A stretch of 64,000 bases of DNA, taken from Acaryochloris sp. CCMEE 5410. Its GTDB lineage: Bacteria > Cyanobacteriota > Cyanobacteriia > Thermosynechococcales > Thermosynechococcaceae. The first letter of the stretch is position 1. Each line of letters opens with the position of its first letter. This document shows positions 40,028 to 47,877 of the stretch, in pieces. The notes below the pieces were generated by a model, which saw only the letters and a program-made list of their open reading frames with translations, was not told where the DNA came from and did no database searches. The stretch lies in the NCBI RefSeq assembly GCF_000238775.2, contig NZ_AFEJ02000001.1:4278001-4342000 (forward strand), given 5' to 3'. The translations under genes were made by a program, and so were the position numbers.

Positions 40028-41641
40028 CTAAAGATCACCACGTTTAATTCTATGTCTAATAACATCGATTAAAGCGTAAAATGAGCGTCGTCTAATTGCC
40101 AAATACTCTTCTGTATCTTTCGTGCCTTTCATGGCTTGACTTCTATGATATATATCAAGCCATTTGTTTCTTTGTATCAACTCGATGAATTCTGTTTCCG
40201 CATTGTTGTTTGCAGAGTATTTAGTATCATCCGCTTTTAATTCTCCCGTTCTTAAAAGTTTTATGAGACGATTGCAATCTGCTCCTTTTTTGTAAATAAA
40301 TTTTGTTGGTGTGCGAATATTAACATAATCAACAAATTGAGGTATCCGATGGGTCATCGTATAACAGAATCTAAGAGTTTGCCTTATAATGGCCTTTTTC
40401 TGTACATCTTGCTCTGTTTCTGGTTGGTCTTTGTAGAGATACAAATTATTAAGTTGTTCGGGATTGCAGACATCAGTTCGCATTCCTGATTTTTGATAGA
40501 TTGATCCAGCTGTTGCGATTATTTGCTTTCCTAAAGCTCCAGCTTCCAATGCTGAACTTCCACTGGCGATAACAATAGCATCACTTTGTTGAATTAAACC
40601 TAATGTACTTGTTTTATCATTGCTTGAAATAGTTAAAATATTTCGTTCCTTAGCCCAATCACTATAGTATTTCTCAATATGTTGACCATCACGCTTTCCT
40701 ATCTTTTCTCCCCAATTTGGATGGCAGCGTAAAATCATGTCTTCTGACTGTAGTTTGAGGTGATTGATAATGGCATCATACGCTTCTAATTGATTTTTCC
40801 ATCCTGAACTCCAATCGGGATGCCCCCATACTTCATTCCTACTGTTTGGAATTAGCAAAATCTTGTAATCCGAATTTTCAATAGGCCATGGAACAAATTC
40901 TGATTGGGCATTATACATGCGCCATTCAGTCGTATTCTTTTTTAAAAAACGTGATGCAATATAACTAGCTGCTTTAGCGGCCTGATGTTGACTGAGTGGC
41001 TTATCTTTCCATTCCACCATTAGCTTATTAACAGAGCTTAGCCCTAAACAATTTTCATCAGGGTAAATCTGTAAACCATTACCGAACCAGGTACGTTCAA
41101 TACTCAAAACTCGAATGCCAACACTATGGGCAGCTTCAAAAATTGCTCTTGTTGCGTCTATTCGACCATTAAAAACGCAAATAGCATCTAAATTATTATT
41201 TAATATCCAGTTCTTAGCTGATGAATAAGTGATTTCAAGAATAGGATGAAGCTTTTTTGTAAGGTGATCGAACTCTAGTCCTTCATAGTCTTCATCTGAT
41301 TCAAATCGACCGAGAGTACTAGCACTAGAGTAGACCCACTCATGTGAATCTTTTGGTAACTTATGCTTCAAAGATGTATAGTCTTTGATCGATGAAACAT
41401 TATATTTTGTGTAGGAACGTATATTACCTGCACGGCACATTAAACATTCTTGCCAACTTGGTCGAATATCTCGCATCTCATGAGTATAGCAAGTGGGTAA
41501 GTCAGCCTCACAAGTTAAGAATAAAGTTTCATGTCCTGCTTCTCTTAACAACTCAGACAAGTAGAATAAGTGCTCAACATGTGGTCGCCATGAATAGATC
41601 GTTGTAAAACCAATTCGCATTTTTTTTTGTTGATTTAGCAT
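40028..41641 (-). CDS. Surface-carbohydrate biosynthesis protein, probable GT-B glycosyltransferase
   Basis: 537 residues; a second ATG at 41620 starts the conserved part MRIGFTTIYSWRPHVEHLFY. A Cys-rich N-terminal block follows: LTCEADLPTCYTHE and RPSWQECLMCRAGNIRSY (near 60-75), with a CxxC pair. The C-terminal Rossmann-like half has ILRCHPNWGEK near 305 and SDAIVIASGSSALEAGALGK near 352, like the nucleotide-sugar side of GT-B enzymes and capsule proteins. It could be the transferase using CMP-pseudaminic acid, but that is a guess from position. The tail (about 430-537) is helical. Confidence 0.65.
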   Translation of the reverse strand: MLNQQKKMRIGFTTIYSWRPHVEHLFYLSELLREAGHETLFLTCEADLPTCYTHEMRDIRPSWQECLMCRAGNIRSYTKYNVSSIKDYTSLKHKLPKDSHEWVYSSASTLGRFESDEDYEGLEFDHLTKKLHPILEITYSSAKNWILNNNLDAICVFNGRIDATRAIFEAAHSVGIRVLSIERTWFGNGLQIYPDENCLGLSSVNKLMVEWKDKPLSQHQAAKAASYIASRFLKKNTTEWRMYNAQSEFVPWPIENSDYKILLIPNSRNEVWGHPDWSSGWKNQLEAYDAIINHLKLQSEDMILRCHPNWGEKIGKRDGQHIEKYYSDWAKERNILTISSNDKTSTLGLIQQSDAIVIASGSSALEAGALGKQIIATAGSIYQKSGMRTDVCNPEQLNNLYLYKDQPETEQDVQKKAIIRQTLRFCYTMTHRIPQFVDYVNIRTPTKFIYKKGADCNRLIKLLRTGELKADDTKYSANNNAETEFIELIQRNKWLDIYHRSQAMKGTKDTEEYLAIRRRSFYALIDVIRHRIKRGDL

Positions 41642-41885
41642 AATATTAAAACAATATATTTAAGCTAATTAGAGTTAGCTAAAAATGATTAACTAAGTAT
41701 TTTGTCTTAACTAAGTTAAAAAATTTTCATGTATATGAATATCAAACTTGAATTTGAAACTTACAATAGCTTTACGGTTCTTACCTAATTGGCAATTTTT
41801 AATTATTTAAAAGCTAATAATTCATTGATTAGAAAATATATTTCAGGCTCAATTTCATTCTTTTATTGGTAGTCTGTATTCAGGT

Positions 41886-42112
41886 TCAGCAATTCTCATT
41901 TTAAACAGAAGCTTATCCAGCAATGCTTTTGGGATTCTGAAATCAGTCACATATTTTGTGAAAAGCGATCAAAATACTCATTAAATCCAAATTAATGGGT
42001 TGTCTAAGCACAATTACCACTGCCAAGGACATTACAGAGTAAAAACTGGAAGTGAAGAAAGTACCAGTGGATAGGGCTTAGAGGAATAGTCTGCCAAAAT
42101 GAGAATTGCTGA
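41886..42112. repeat. Inverted-repeat-bounded 227-bp segment
   Basis: TCAGCAATTCTCATTTT (41886-41902) recurs exactly inverted as AAAATGAGAATTGCTGA (42096-42112). The 193 bp between have no open frame of note. Looks like a MITE or the shrunken remains of an insertion sequence. No target duplication was found. Confidence 0.6.
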
Positions 42113-42167
42113 TTCAGGTTTACGTTGTTCAAATCTATGGGCATTATAATGTAATCTCATGCTTCAT

Positions 42168-42297
42168 TAGACCTTATCGGAAATAGCTGAAAGCCTTACT
42201 GGGAAAGCGTTTTATTTTTGGAGAAAAATCGGCCTCAAAGACTTACGACATAGACGTTTGAAGTTATTCTCACCCATTTTATTTCCGATAAGGTCTA
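42168..42297. repeat. MITE-like 130-bp element with 18-bp perfect terminal inverted repeats
   Basis: TAGACCTTATCGGAAATA at 42168-42185 recurs exactly inverted at 42280-42297. The outermost TA on each side could be a TA target duplication, leaving 16-bp ends GACCTTATCGGAAATA, as in TA-targeting elements. The 94-bp interior is non-coding. Confidence 0.82.
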
Positions 42298-42336
42298 TTA
42301 TTTGCTGATACATAATAAAATTACAAGCAAGTAAAC

Positions 42337-43026
42337 TTAATTTTCTAGCCTTCTGCCTAAGATAAATGCTTCAGCAGCTTCGACACCAACATTTGTCCCC
42401 CGCCAACGGGACAGATATTCAACTGCTTTTAGCGATCGAGGATGAGGCCACTCCCGCATTTCTGATTCATATGCCATCAACGCCTCCAGTTTTAGATGGA
42501 GCGTATCGGAAATATTCACATACCAATTGGGCGTGAAAGTTGGGGCCGAAAAGGGCAGTTGCCATTCAGTGCTAGACGGAATCTCGAAAAATAATATCGA
42601 TTTCACTGACTGGCCAGGCAAAGGCCGACAGGCTGTCATGACTGCCTCATGAATGACACGATGATCGATATTCAGATCGCCACCATGATGTGTATAAATA
42701 ATCTCGGGGAGAAATGTATGAATAGATGTTTCAATGCTTTTGACAACATCTAATAAATCACAGCTATCCATTCGGTTATCCGGAAAACCTTCGAGTTTCG
42801 TAGAAGTGACCCCCAGAATCTCGCCAGCCTTATGGGCAGCATGCGCTAATACCGACAGCTCATCCTGCGCTTTTTCTCGATCCCGTATCACAGCTCGACT
42901 GGTCACCCCCTCAGACAGGATTAGGGTATTCACTTGATCACCAGCTTTGATATGTTTGGCGATAGTCCCCGCACATCCCAAAATCTCATCATCTGGATGG
43001 GCTGCAATCACTAAAATTGACTTCAT
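42337..43026 (-). CDS. PIG-L family deacetylase
   Basis: 229 residues. The zinc site motif AAHPDDEILG is at residues 8-17 (H10, D12, D13, E14), and the second ligand region is YTHHGGDLNIDHRVIHEAV near 115-132. PIG-L enzymes remove N-acetyl groups from GlcNAc-type sugars (GlcNAc-PI, mycothiol and bacillithiol precursors, antibiotics). Here a sugar or nonulosonic acid intermediate of the surrounding cluster is the likely substrate. First of a run of leftward genes ending at the repeats at 42.3 kb. Confidence 0.87.
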   Translation of the reverse strand: MKSILVIAAHPDDEILGCAGTIAKHIKAGDQVNTLILSEGVTSRAVIRDREKAQDELSVLAHAAHKAGEILGVTSTKLEGFPDNRMDSCDLLDVVKSIETSIHTFLPEIIYTHHGGDLNIDHRVIHEAVMTACRPLPGQSVKSILFFEIPSSTEWQLPFSAPTFTPNWYVNISDTLHLKLEALMAYESEMREWPHPRSLKAVEYLSRWRGTNVGVEAAEAFILGRRLEN

Positions 43027-43155
43027 CAGAATTGATATGAAACTTACCTAATACATTGTTAGCAGCCTAGCGAACGTTCCCTAGACATTTGAGGCCCAAA
43101 AAGACGGGAACTATAGAATATTCAAGCAAAACACCCCCAATCCTAGGAGAGAAAA

Positions 43156-43875
43156 CTATCCTATCTTTCTCAAAATGATTTCGGGTTGACGAGTGAGTGG
43201 GTTAGAGAGCACTTCAAACATGCCCGGATAATCAGCAAGGAACTCACTCAAAGCCTGGCTTTCACCTTTCCAAGTCTCAGACATACCTTCATCAAGAGCG
43301 ATCATGCCTCCTAACACCAATCGCTCACCCACAAAGTCAAGTGCTAATTTTGTTGGTTCATATAGATCAAAATCAATATAGGCAAGACTCACCAGCTTAT
43401 GAGAATTTTCATCACAAAACTGGGGTATTGTTTGCCTTGCATCTCCTATTTGTAGCTGAATTAAATTCTCAAAACCATTGGCCGTAATAATGTCTTGAAG
43501 TCTTGCTAAATTCCCGCAATATTGACCAACAAATTCTTTTGCAAGCACGCCATCTTCGTCACTAGAAACTGGCAAGCCTTCAAAGTTATCAAAAACATAA
43601 ACTTTTTTTGGAGATTGAGGAGATAATAGCCTCAACATTTTAGAGATAAAAATTGTCGTAGATCCATGCCAAGCACCAAACTCAAAAATATCTCCTGACA
43701 AGGGAAGGGTTTCTTTGATTAACTCATACTGATATATATGTCTCGCGATACAATGAGTCCCAGAGAAGAGTGGGAACTGATCTGCAACACTAAAAACTTC
43801 ATCACCATATTTACCTTTGAGGTAATCTCTGGCTTCAAAGAAAGATTTATCTTCTAAAACTCTTAAGTCTTCCAT
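43156..43875 (-). CDS. TylF/MycF-type O-methyltransferase
   Basis: About 239 residues. GDIFEFGAWHGSTTIFISKML near 65 is the SAM site, VYVFDNFEGLPVSSDEDG follows, and VSLAYIDFDLYEPTKLALDF and GGMIALDEGMSETW hold the metal and catalytic Asp residues of the TylF family, which methylate sugar hydroxyls. A first ATG at 43887 exists, but GAGG (43885-43882) is placed 6 nt before the ATG at 43875, so I prefer that start. It lies 129 bp upstream of the PIG-L gene. Confidence 0.83.
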   Translation of the reverse strand: MEDLRVLEDKSFFEARDYLKGKYGDEVFSVADQFPLFSGTHCIARHIYQYELIKETLPLSGDIFEFGAWHGSTTIFISKMLRLLSPQSPKKVYVFDNFEGLPVSSDEDGVLAKEFVGQYCGNLARLQDIITANGFENLIQLQIGDARQTIPQFCDENSHKLVSLAYIDFDLYEPTKLALDFVGERLVLGGMIALDEGMSETWKGESQALSEFLADYPGMFEVLSNPLTRQPEIILRKIG

Positions 43876-43967
43876 TGAAAACCTCATTTCATGATTTAAA
43901 GCGTCTTGATTATACCTGCTCAGCAGAGCCTACCCATATACAGAATCATCTGAGTGAATGTCAGCCT

Positions 43968-44747
43968 CTAGCATCCTTGATCAGCGCATTCTATTGCCCT
44001 TTCAAGAAGGATTTGATCTCGGGCAACGATAATTCCTTCTGGCTTGTCCATAGGACCCTCAAAAATAAATGGCGATCCATTTGCCAACCTCAAGAATCCT
44101 CCAACCTCGTTTAGAATAACGGCCACAGGAGCGATATCCCAATCCCGCACCACAACGGGCTTTATAAATAAGTCCACTGTCCCATCAGCGACTAAACAAG
44201 ATTTGAGGCCAATACTACCGGACTCATAGTAACCGGAAGCATTCATAGATGACATCAAATCTTTGACAAAACCATGTGGTTCTGGCGTATTGTCCACAAA
44301 AACAAGTCTAGATGATGACTTTAATGACTTCAACGGAGCATTATTGAGAAATGCACCTCCATTCTTTAATGCAGTCCATGTTTTATTCAAAACTGGAGCG
44401 ACAACAACACCAAAAACCGGCTCTGCATTGTCAACTAAAGCAACTTGGGAAACAAAACCACTAAACCCCCCATACCAGCTAGCAGTACCATCTATTGGAT
44501 CAATTAACCAATACCGAGTAGGTCGTGTGCTGAGATGAGCCTCATCTTCTTCAGATATAACCGGTATATCAGGATAGAGATGGCTTAATTCACTCGTTAA
44601 AAACGCATGAGCACGCCTATCTGCTTCCGTCTTAAAGTCTTGCTGAGAATGAAGATGCCGAGCATTATTATCATGACGCCAGTGAGCAACTTGCTCACTT
44701 AACGTTTGAACGACTTTAACAACATCGGTAAACACACTATTGCTCAC
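43968..44747 (-). CDS. Inositol monophosphatase family enzyme (CysQ/IMPase-like)
   Basis: 259 residues with all three metal-site motifs of the lithium-sensitive phosphatases: VISEEDEA near 59-66, YWLIDPIDGTASWYGG near 77-92 and VVRDWDIAPVAVILNEVGG near 199-217. Relatives dephosphorylate inositol phosphate, PAP or sugar phosphates. It overlaps the epimerase gene by 4 nt (ATGA), so the two are translationally coupled and should act in one pathway, most likely on a phosphorylated sugar. Confidence 0.85.
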   Translation of the reverse strand: MSNSVFTDVVKVVQTLSEQVAHWRHDNNARHLHSQQDFKTEADRRAHAFLTSELSHLYPDIPVISEEDEAHLSTRPTRYWLIDPIDGTASWYGGFSGFVSQVALVDNAEPVFGVVVAPVLNKTWTALKNGGAFLNNAPLKSLKSSSRLVFVDNTPEPHGFVKDLMSSMNASGYYESGSIGLKSCLVADGTVDLFIKPVVVRDWDIAPVAVILNEVGGFLRLANGSPFIFEGPMDKPEGIIVARDQILLERAIECADQGC

Positions 44748-45571
44748 AACATTTGTCCAAACTCTATGATTGCTTGCCTAAATGATCGACTCGGAAGAAT
44801 TCCTAATTCAGCAGCCTTATTCAAATTAAATTCAAAATCTGGATGCCCGATATCATAATCAATCAATCGTCCAAAAATGTTTTCAACTTCTTTGACAAAC
44901 CGCGAGATTGAATAAACCCCTGGATAGCCAACATTCACAGCACAAAATTGATTCGTTTCATTATCAGTTAATAATGCAATGCTTTGTGCTGCATCTTCAA
45001 CAAGCATTGCAGCCCACAAAATCGGCCTTTCTGGTAAAGATATTGCTTGTCTTTCCTTACAAGATCTAACTACGTTTGCCACCAATCCATTTTGACGAGG
45101 AGGACCAAATAGACCGGGGAGACGAACCGCAAACGCTGGGCGACCATCATTTTTGAGCATTTCTTCGCCGCTTAACTTACCTTTCCCATAAGCGGAAGTT
45201 GGATGCCCCACTTCTAATTCTGTTTTAGGTCCACTGGTCGCAGCATCATACACAGTCATTGAAGAGATGTAAATAAACGGGCACGATGAAGCTTGCAGAA
45301 CATTCCGCAACATGGCCAAGCTAACTTCAGTGGCATCAGCATCTTGATATTCTTGTTGTGTCTGAGGCACAAAAGCAGCACAGTGAATGATTTGCTCGGG
45401 CTGGAGGCGAGAAACAAGTTGGACGACCTCACCATATTGAGTCAAATCACAAGTCCAAACGTTTTGACTAGAACGTCTCCCAGTCTTATGTACGTGCTCA
45501 CCTTTAGCAATCAGCGCTTCTACAACTTTGCTCCCAAGATACCCTTGAGCACCCGTCACAAGAATAGACAT
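44744..45571 (-). CDS. NAD-dependent epimerase/dehydratase (extended SDR)
   Basis: 275 residues. The Rossmann NAD-binding motif TGAQGYLGSKVVEAL is at residues 6-20. IIHCAAFVPQTQQEY holds the central strand and ISSMTVYDAATSG the Ser. The catalytic Tyr and Lys of YxxxK are in TSAYGKGKLSGEEML near 127. The C-terminal substrate domain is short. Could be a sugar epimerase, reductase or dehydratase; the substrate is not deducible. Coupled by overlap to the phosphatase gene and 49 bp from the sialic-acid-type synthase upstream. Confidence 0.83.
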   Translation of the reverse strand: MSILVTGAQGYLGSKVVEALIAKGEHVHKTGRRSSQNVWTCDLTQYGEVVQLVSRLQPEQIIHCAAFVPQTQQEYQDADATEVSLAMLRNVLQASSCPFIYISSMTVYDAATSGPKTELEVGHPTSAYGKGKLSGEEMLKNDGRPAFAVRLPGLFGPPRQNGLVANVVRSCKERQAISLPERPILWAAMLVEDAAQSIALLTDNETNQFCAVNVGYPGVYSISRFVKEVENIFGRLIDYDIGHPDFEFNLNKAAELGILPSRSFRQAIIEFGQML

Positions 45572-45620
45572 GTTGTGGCAACGGCTTAAAAAGCCTATCT
45601 GATATCAGTTTTCACTGATA

Positions 45621-46661
45621 CTAAATCATATCCCAACTAATCCATTCATCCGCCAAAATATCTCTCTTCGCTGTTCGCCCAATCACTTGATCTCGTAAAA
45701 AAGGTGAAATTCCAGAGCCAGGTCGTTTTGTACAAAGCATCTCAACCGTGATGCGCTCTCCTTTGGAGATATCTTGAGAAGCATGTAATGAACGGCGGAC
45801 TTTTTCTGCCATTTCCATCTCTTCGGGGCGTGGTCCGTTTTTTACACCATCTCCTATCGCAGCTTCAACTAATCGAATTTGTTGGACTAAATCCTTTAAT
45901 TCATGCGGCTCAATGGCAAATGAATGATCTGGCCCAGGTAACTTCCGACTAAGCGTGAAGTGCTTTTCGAGCATACAAGCACCCAGAGCAACAGCAGCCA
46001 TGGGTACCGTGTTACCAATCGTATGATCTGAGTAGCCAGTTAACGTACGAAAAGAGGACCTCATCGTTGTCATGGCTCTCAAATTTGATAATTCAGCGGG
46101 AGCCGGATATAAAGATGTGCATTGCAATAAGATGACGTTCTCATTTCCAGCCGATCTACAGGTATCAACAGCCCGCTGGATATCCATCCAATCAGCACAC
46201 CCCGTAGAGAGGATAATGGGCTTGCCAGTTTTTGCAATATACTCAATCAGATCGAGATCAGGAAGATCGAAGGACGCAACTTTATGAGCAGTAACGCCAA
46301 TCTCTTCTAACGAATCTACTGCATCATAGTCACAGGGAGATGAGAAAAAGATGATCCCCTTGTTATTACAATAATCCTGAAATGGCTGCTGCCAGGAACG
46401 ATTCAGCTCCAGTGTTTGCAATAATCCTTGCACACTTTCACCTTCCATTAAATAGGAAGGCATTTTTGCATATTTTGATACATGACTCTCTGCCTTAAAG
46501 GTCTGGAATTTAACGGCATCGACACCAGCATCAATCGCAGCATCAATATGCTCAATCGCTAGATCAAAATCTTGATTATGATTAGACCCAATTTCAGCAA
46601 TGATAAAACACGGTTGTCCATCACCAATCAAGCGTTGTCCAACAGAAATTAAATTTTTCAA
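45621..46661 (-). CDS. pseI: NeuB/PseI-family nonulosonic acid synthase
   Basis: About 346 residues. The TIM-barrel domain opens with CFIIAEIGSNHNQDFDLAIE, includes AVKFQTFKAE, GYSDHTIGNTVPMAAVALGA and CMLEKHFTLSRKLPGPDHSF. A C-terminal SAF (antifreeze-like) domain starts near RRSLHASQDISKGERIT. The enzyme condenses phosphoenolpyruvate with a six-carbon sugar to a nine-carbon sialic-type acid. The frame is open to 46736, but that would overlap the next gene; a TTG at 46661 with GGGAGG 9 nt upstream gives MKNLISVGQRLIG. The other genes point to pseudaminic acid as product, though sequence alone could also allow legionaminic or neuraminic acid. Confidence 0.85.
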   Translation of the reverse strand: MKNLISVGQRLIGDGQPCFIIAEIGSNHNQDFDLAIEHIDAAIDAGVDAVKFQTFKAESHVSKYAKMPSYLMEGESVQGLLQTLELNRSWQQPFQDYCNNKGIIFFSSPCDYDAVDSLEEIGVTAHKVASFDLPDLDLIEYIAKTGKPIILSTGCADWMDIQRAVDTCRSAGNENVILLQCTSLYPAPAELSNLRAMTTMRSSFRTLTGYSDHTIGNTVPMAAVALGACMLEKHFTLSRKLPGPDHSFAIEPHELKDLVQQIRLVEAAIGDGVKNGPRPEEMEMAEKVRRSLHASQDISKGERITVEMLCTKRPGSGISPFLRDQVIGRTAKRDILADEWISWDMI

Positions 46662-46687
46662 ATTCTCTGTCCTCCCTGACAAGATAC

Positions 46688-47632
46688 TTACGATATTGGA
46701 ATAATTGTATTCACCCAATTTCTCTGAAGAGAACAATCTACCTTTGGAGTGAAACAGGAAGGATGCTCAAGATTCTGTTCACCGAGGAAAATTTTAACGG
46801 GATCGAACCCCGTGCTCAAAGCCAAGCAGAAAGTAGTCGATACTCTTGGATTAACTTCAAACGGCATCACTGTTGCATCATCCAATACAACACACTGGAT
46901 GTTATAAACACCAGATGGTTTAAAGTAAGACTGAAATTTGGATACATATTCAGTGATTTCAGGTACCTTTTCTGTTTTAGCTGAAATAGTAATCCCTTTT
47001 TTCTCATTAACTTTTACTGGAATAACAGCACGAAGCTGGCCATAACTATCTGCACAAACGAAAACGGTATATTCTTGCCCCTTCATATGCTCTTGCGCAA
47101 TAAAGGCACTAGCTTGTTTCTGCTGCAAGGTTAAGTAAGCTTGTACTTGTTCGATATCCTGGAGAAGCATAACACCTCGAGATCCTCGCCCTGAGCGAGG
47201 TTTCGCGATAAGTGGAAAGCCAATTTCCGCGGCATCCATAAGAGGTAATGTTCTCGGACACATCAAACCAGCAGATGCTACAGCATTAAAACAAGCCAGC
47301 TTATCTAACATTAGATCCACAAAGGCTTGTGACGGTAATAAAAACTCGGGCCAGTCTGAGTTCCCTTGCAAAGCAGATAATTGTGATAGTTCTTCATCTA
47401 CTCCTGGAACTAGTAGGTCTATATCCAGCTCTTGGCATACCTTACAAAGCGTTATGCAAAACGATAGGTCACTGGCTAAAGGGATCGATACACGGCGATC
47501 ACGAGGAATTACCGGAGTGATCGCCTGAACAGATGCATCAGCGAAATAAAGTGAATATTTATCCTTCCAAAGCTTCCAAATAGCTTCTGTCCCTGCTCCT
47601 CCTCCCCCTGTAAATAAAATATTTTTTCTCAT
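46688..47632 (-). CDS. ATP-grasp family ligase
   Basis: About 314 residues from the ATG at 47632 (the frame extends to 47716 without a better start). MRKNILFTGGGGAGTEAIWK is the N-terminal nucleotide-type fold. The ATP-grasp core has FPLIAKPRSGRGSRGVMLLQ near 125, ASAFIAQEHMKGQEYTVFV and the Mg-binding VMPFEVNPRVSTTF near 260. It is closest in style to carbamoyl-phosphate-synthase-like or PylC-like ligases that join an amine or acid using ATP. Located 26 bp upstream of the synthase. It may attach an amino acid or acyl group to a cluster sugar; the substrate is unknown. Confidence 0.8.
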   Translation of the reverse strand: MRKNILFTGGGGAGTEAIWKLWKDKYSLYFADASVQAITPVIPRDRRVSIPLASDLSFCITLCKVCQELDIDLLVPGVDEELSQLSALQGNSDWPEFLLPSQAFVDLMLDKLACFNAVASAGLMCPRTLPLMDAAEIGFPLIAKPRSGRGSRGVMLLQDIEQVQAYLTLQQKQASAFIAQEHMKGQEYTVFVCADSYGQLRAVIPVKVNEKKGITISAKTEKVPEITEYVSKFQSYFKPSGVYNIQCVVLDDATVMPFEVNPRVSTTFCLALSTGFDPVKIFLGEQNLEHPSCFTPKVDCSLQRNWVNTIIPIS

Positions 47633-47877
47633 ACTATCCAGTTGTCCTGACAAGAATTTGAATAATGAAATTTCAATAACTACCAACCCGCAACCATACA
47701 GAAGGCAGCTGATCAATCAATAATTTAAATATTCACAGATTAATAGAATCTACTCAATCCACCACAAAGCCACTATCAGAAAACAACATTTCTAAGGCAT
47801 CCTATACGAGAAAATGGAGCAACGGTATAGACCTAATTTCAAAAGTGCCTTCCCTCAAAAGACCTAGGAGAACGTGG

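Larger units (their letters stand above)
41642..42336. other. Non-coding stretch occupied by two repeat elements
   Basis: No gene between the 537-residue protein and the PIG-L gene. The right two-thirds is taken up by the two inverted-repeat elements listed next (41886-42112 and 42168-42297); the left part (41642-41885) is AT-rich with nothing recognised. Confidence 0.6.
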
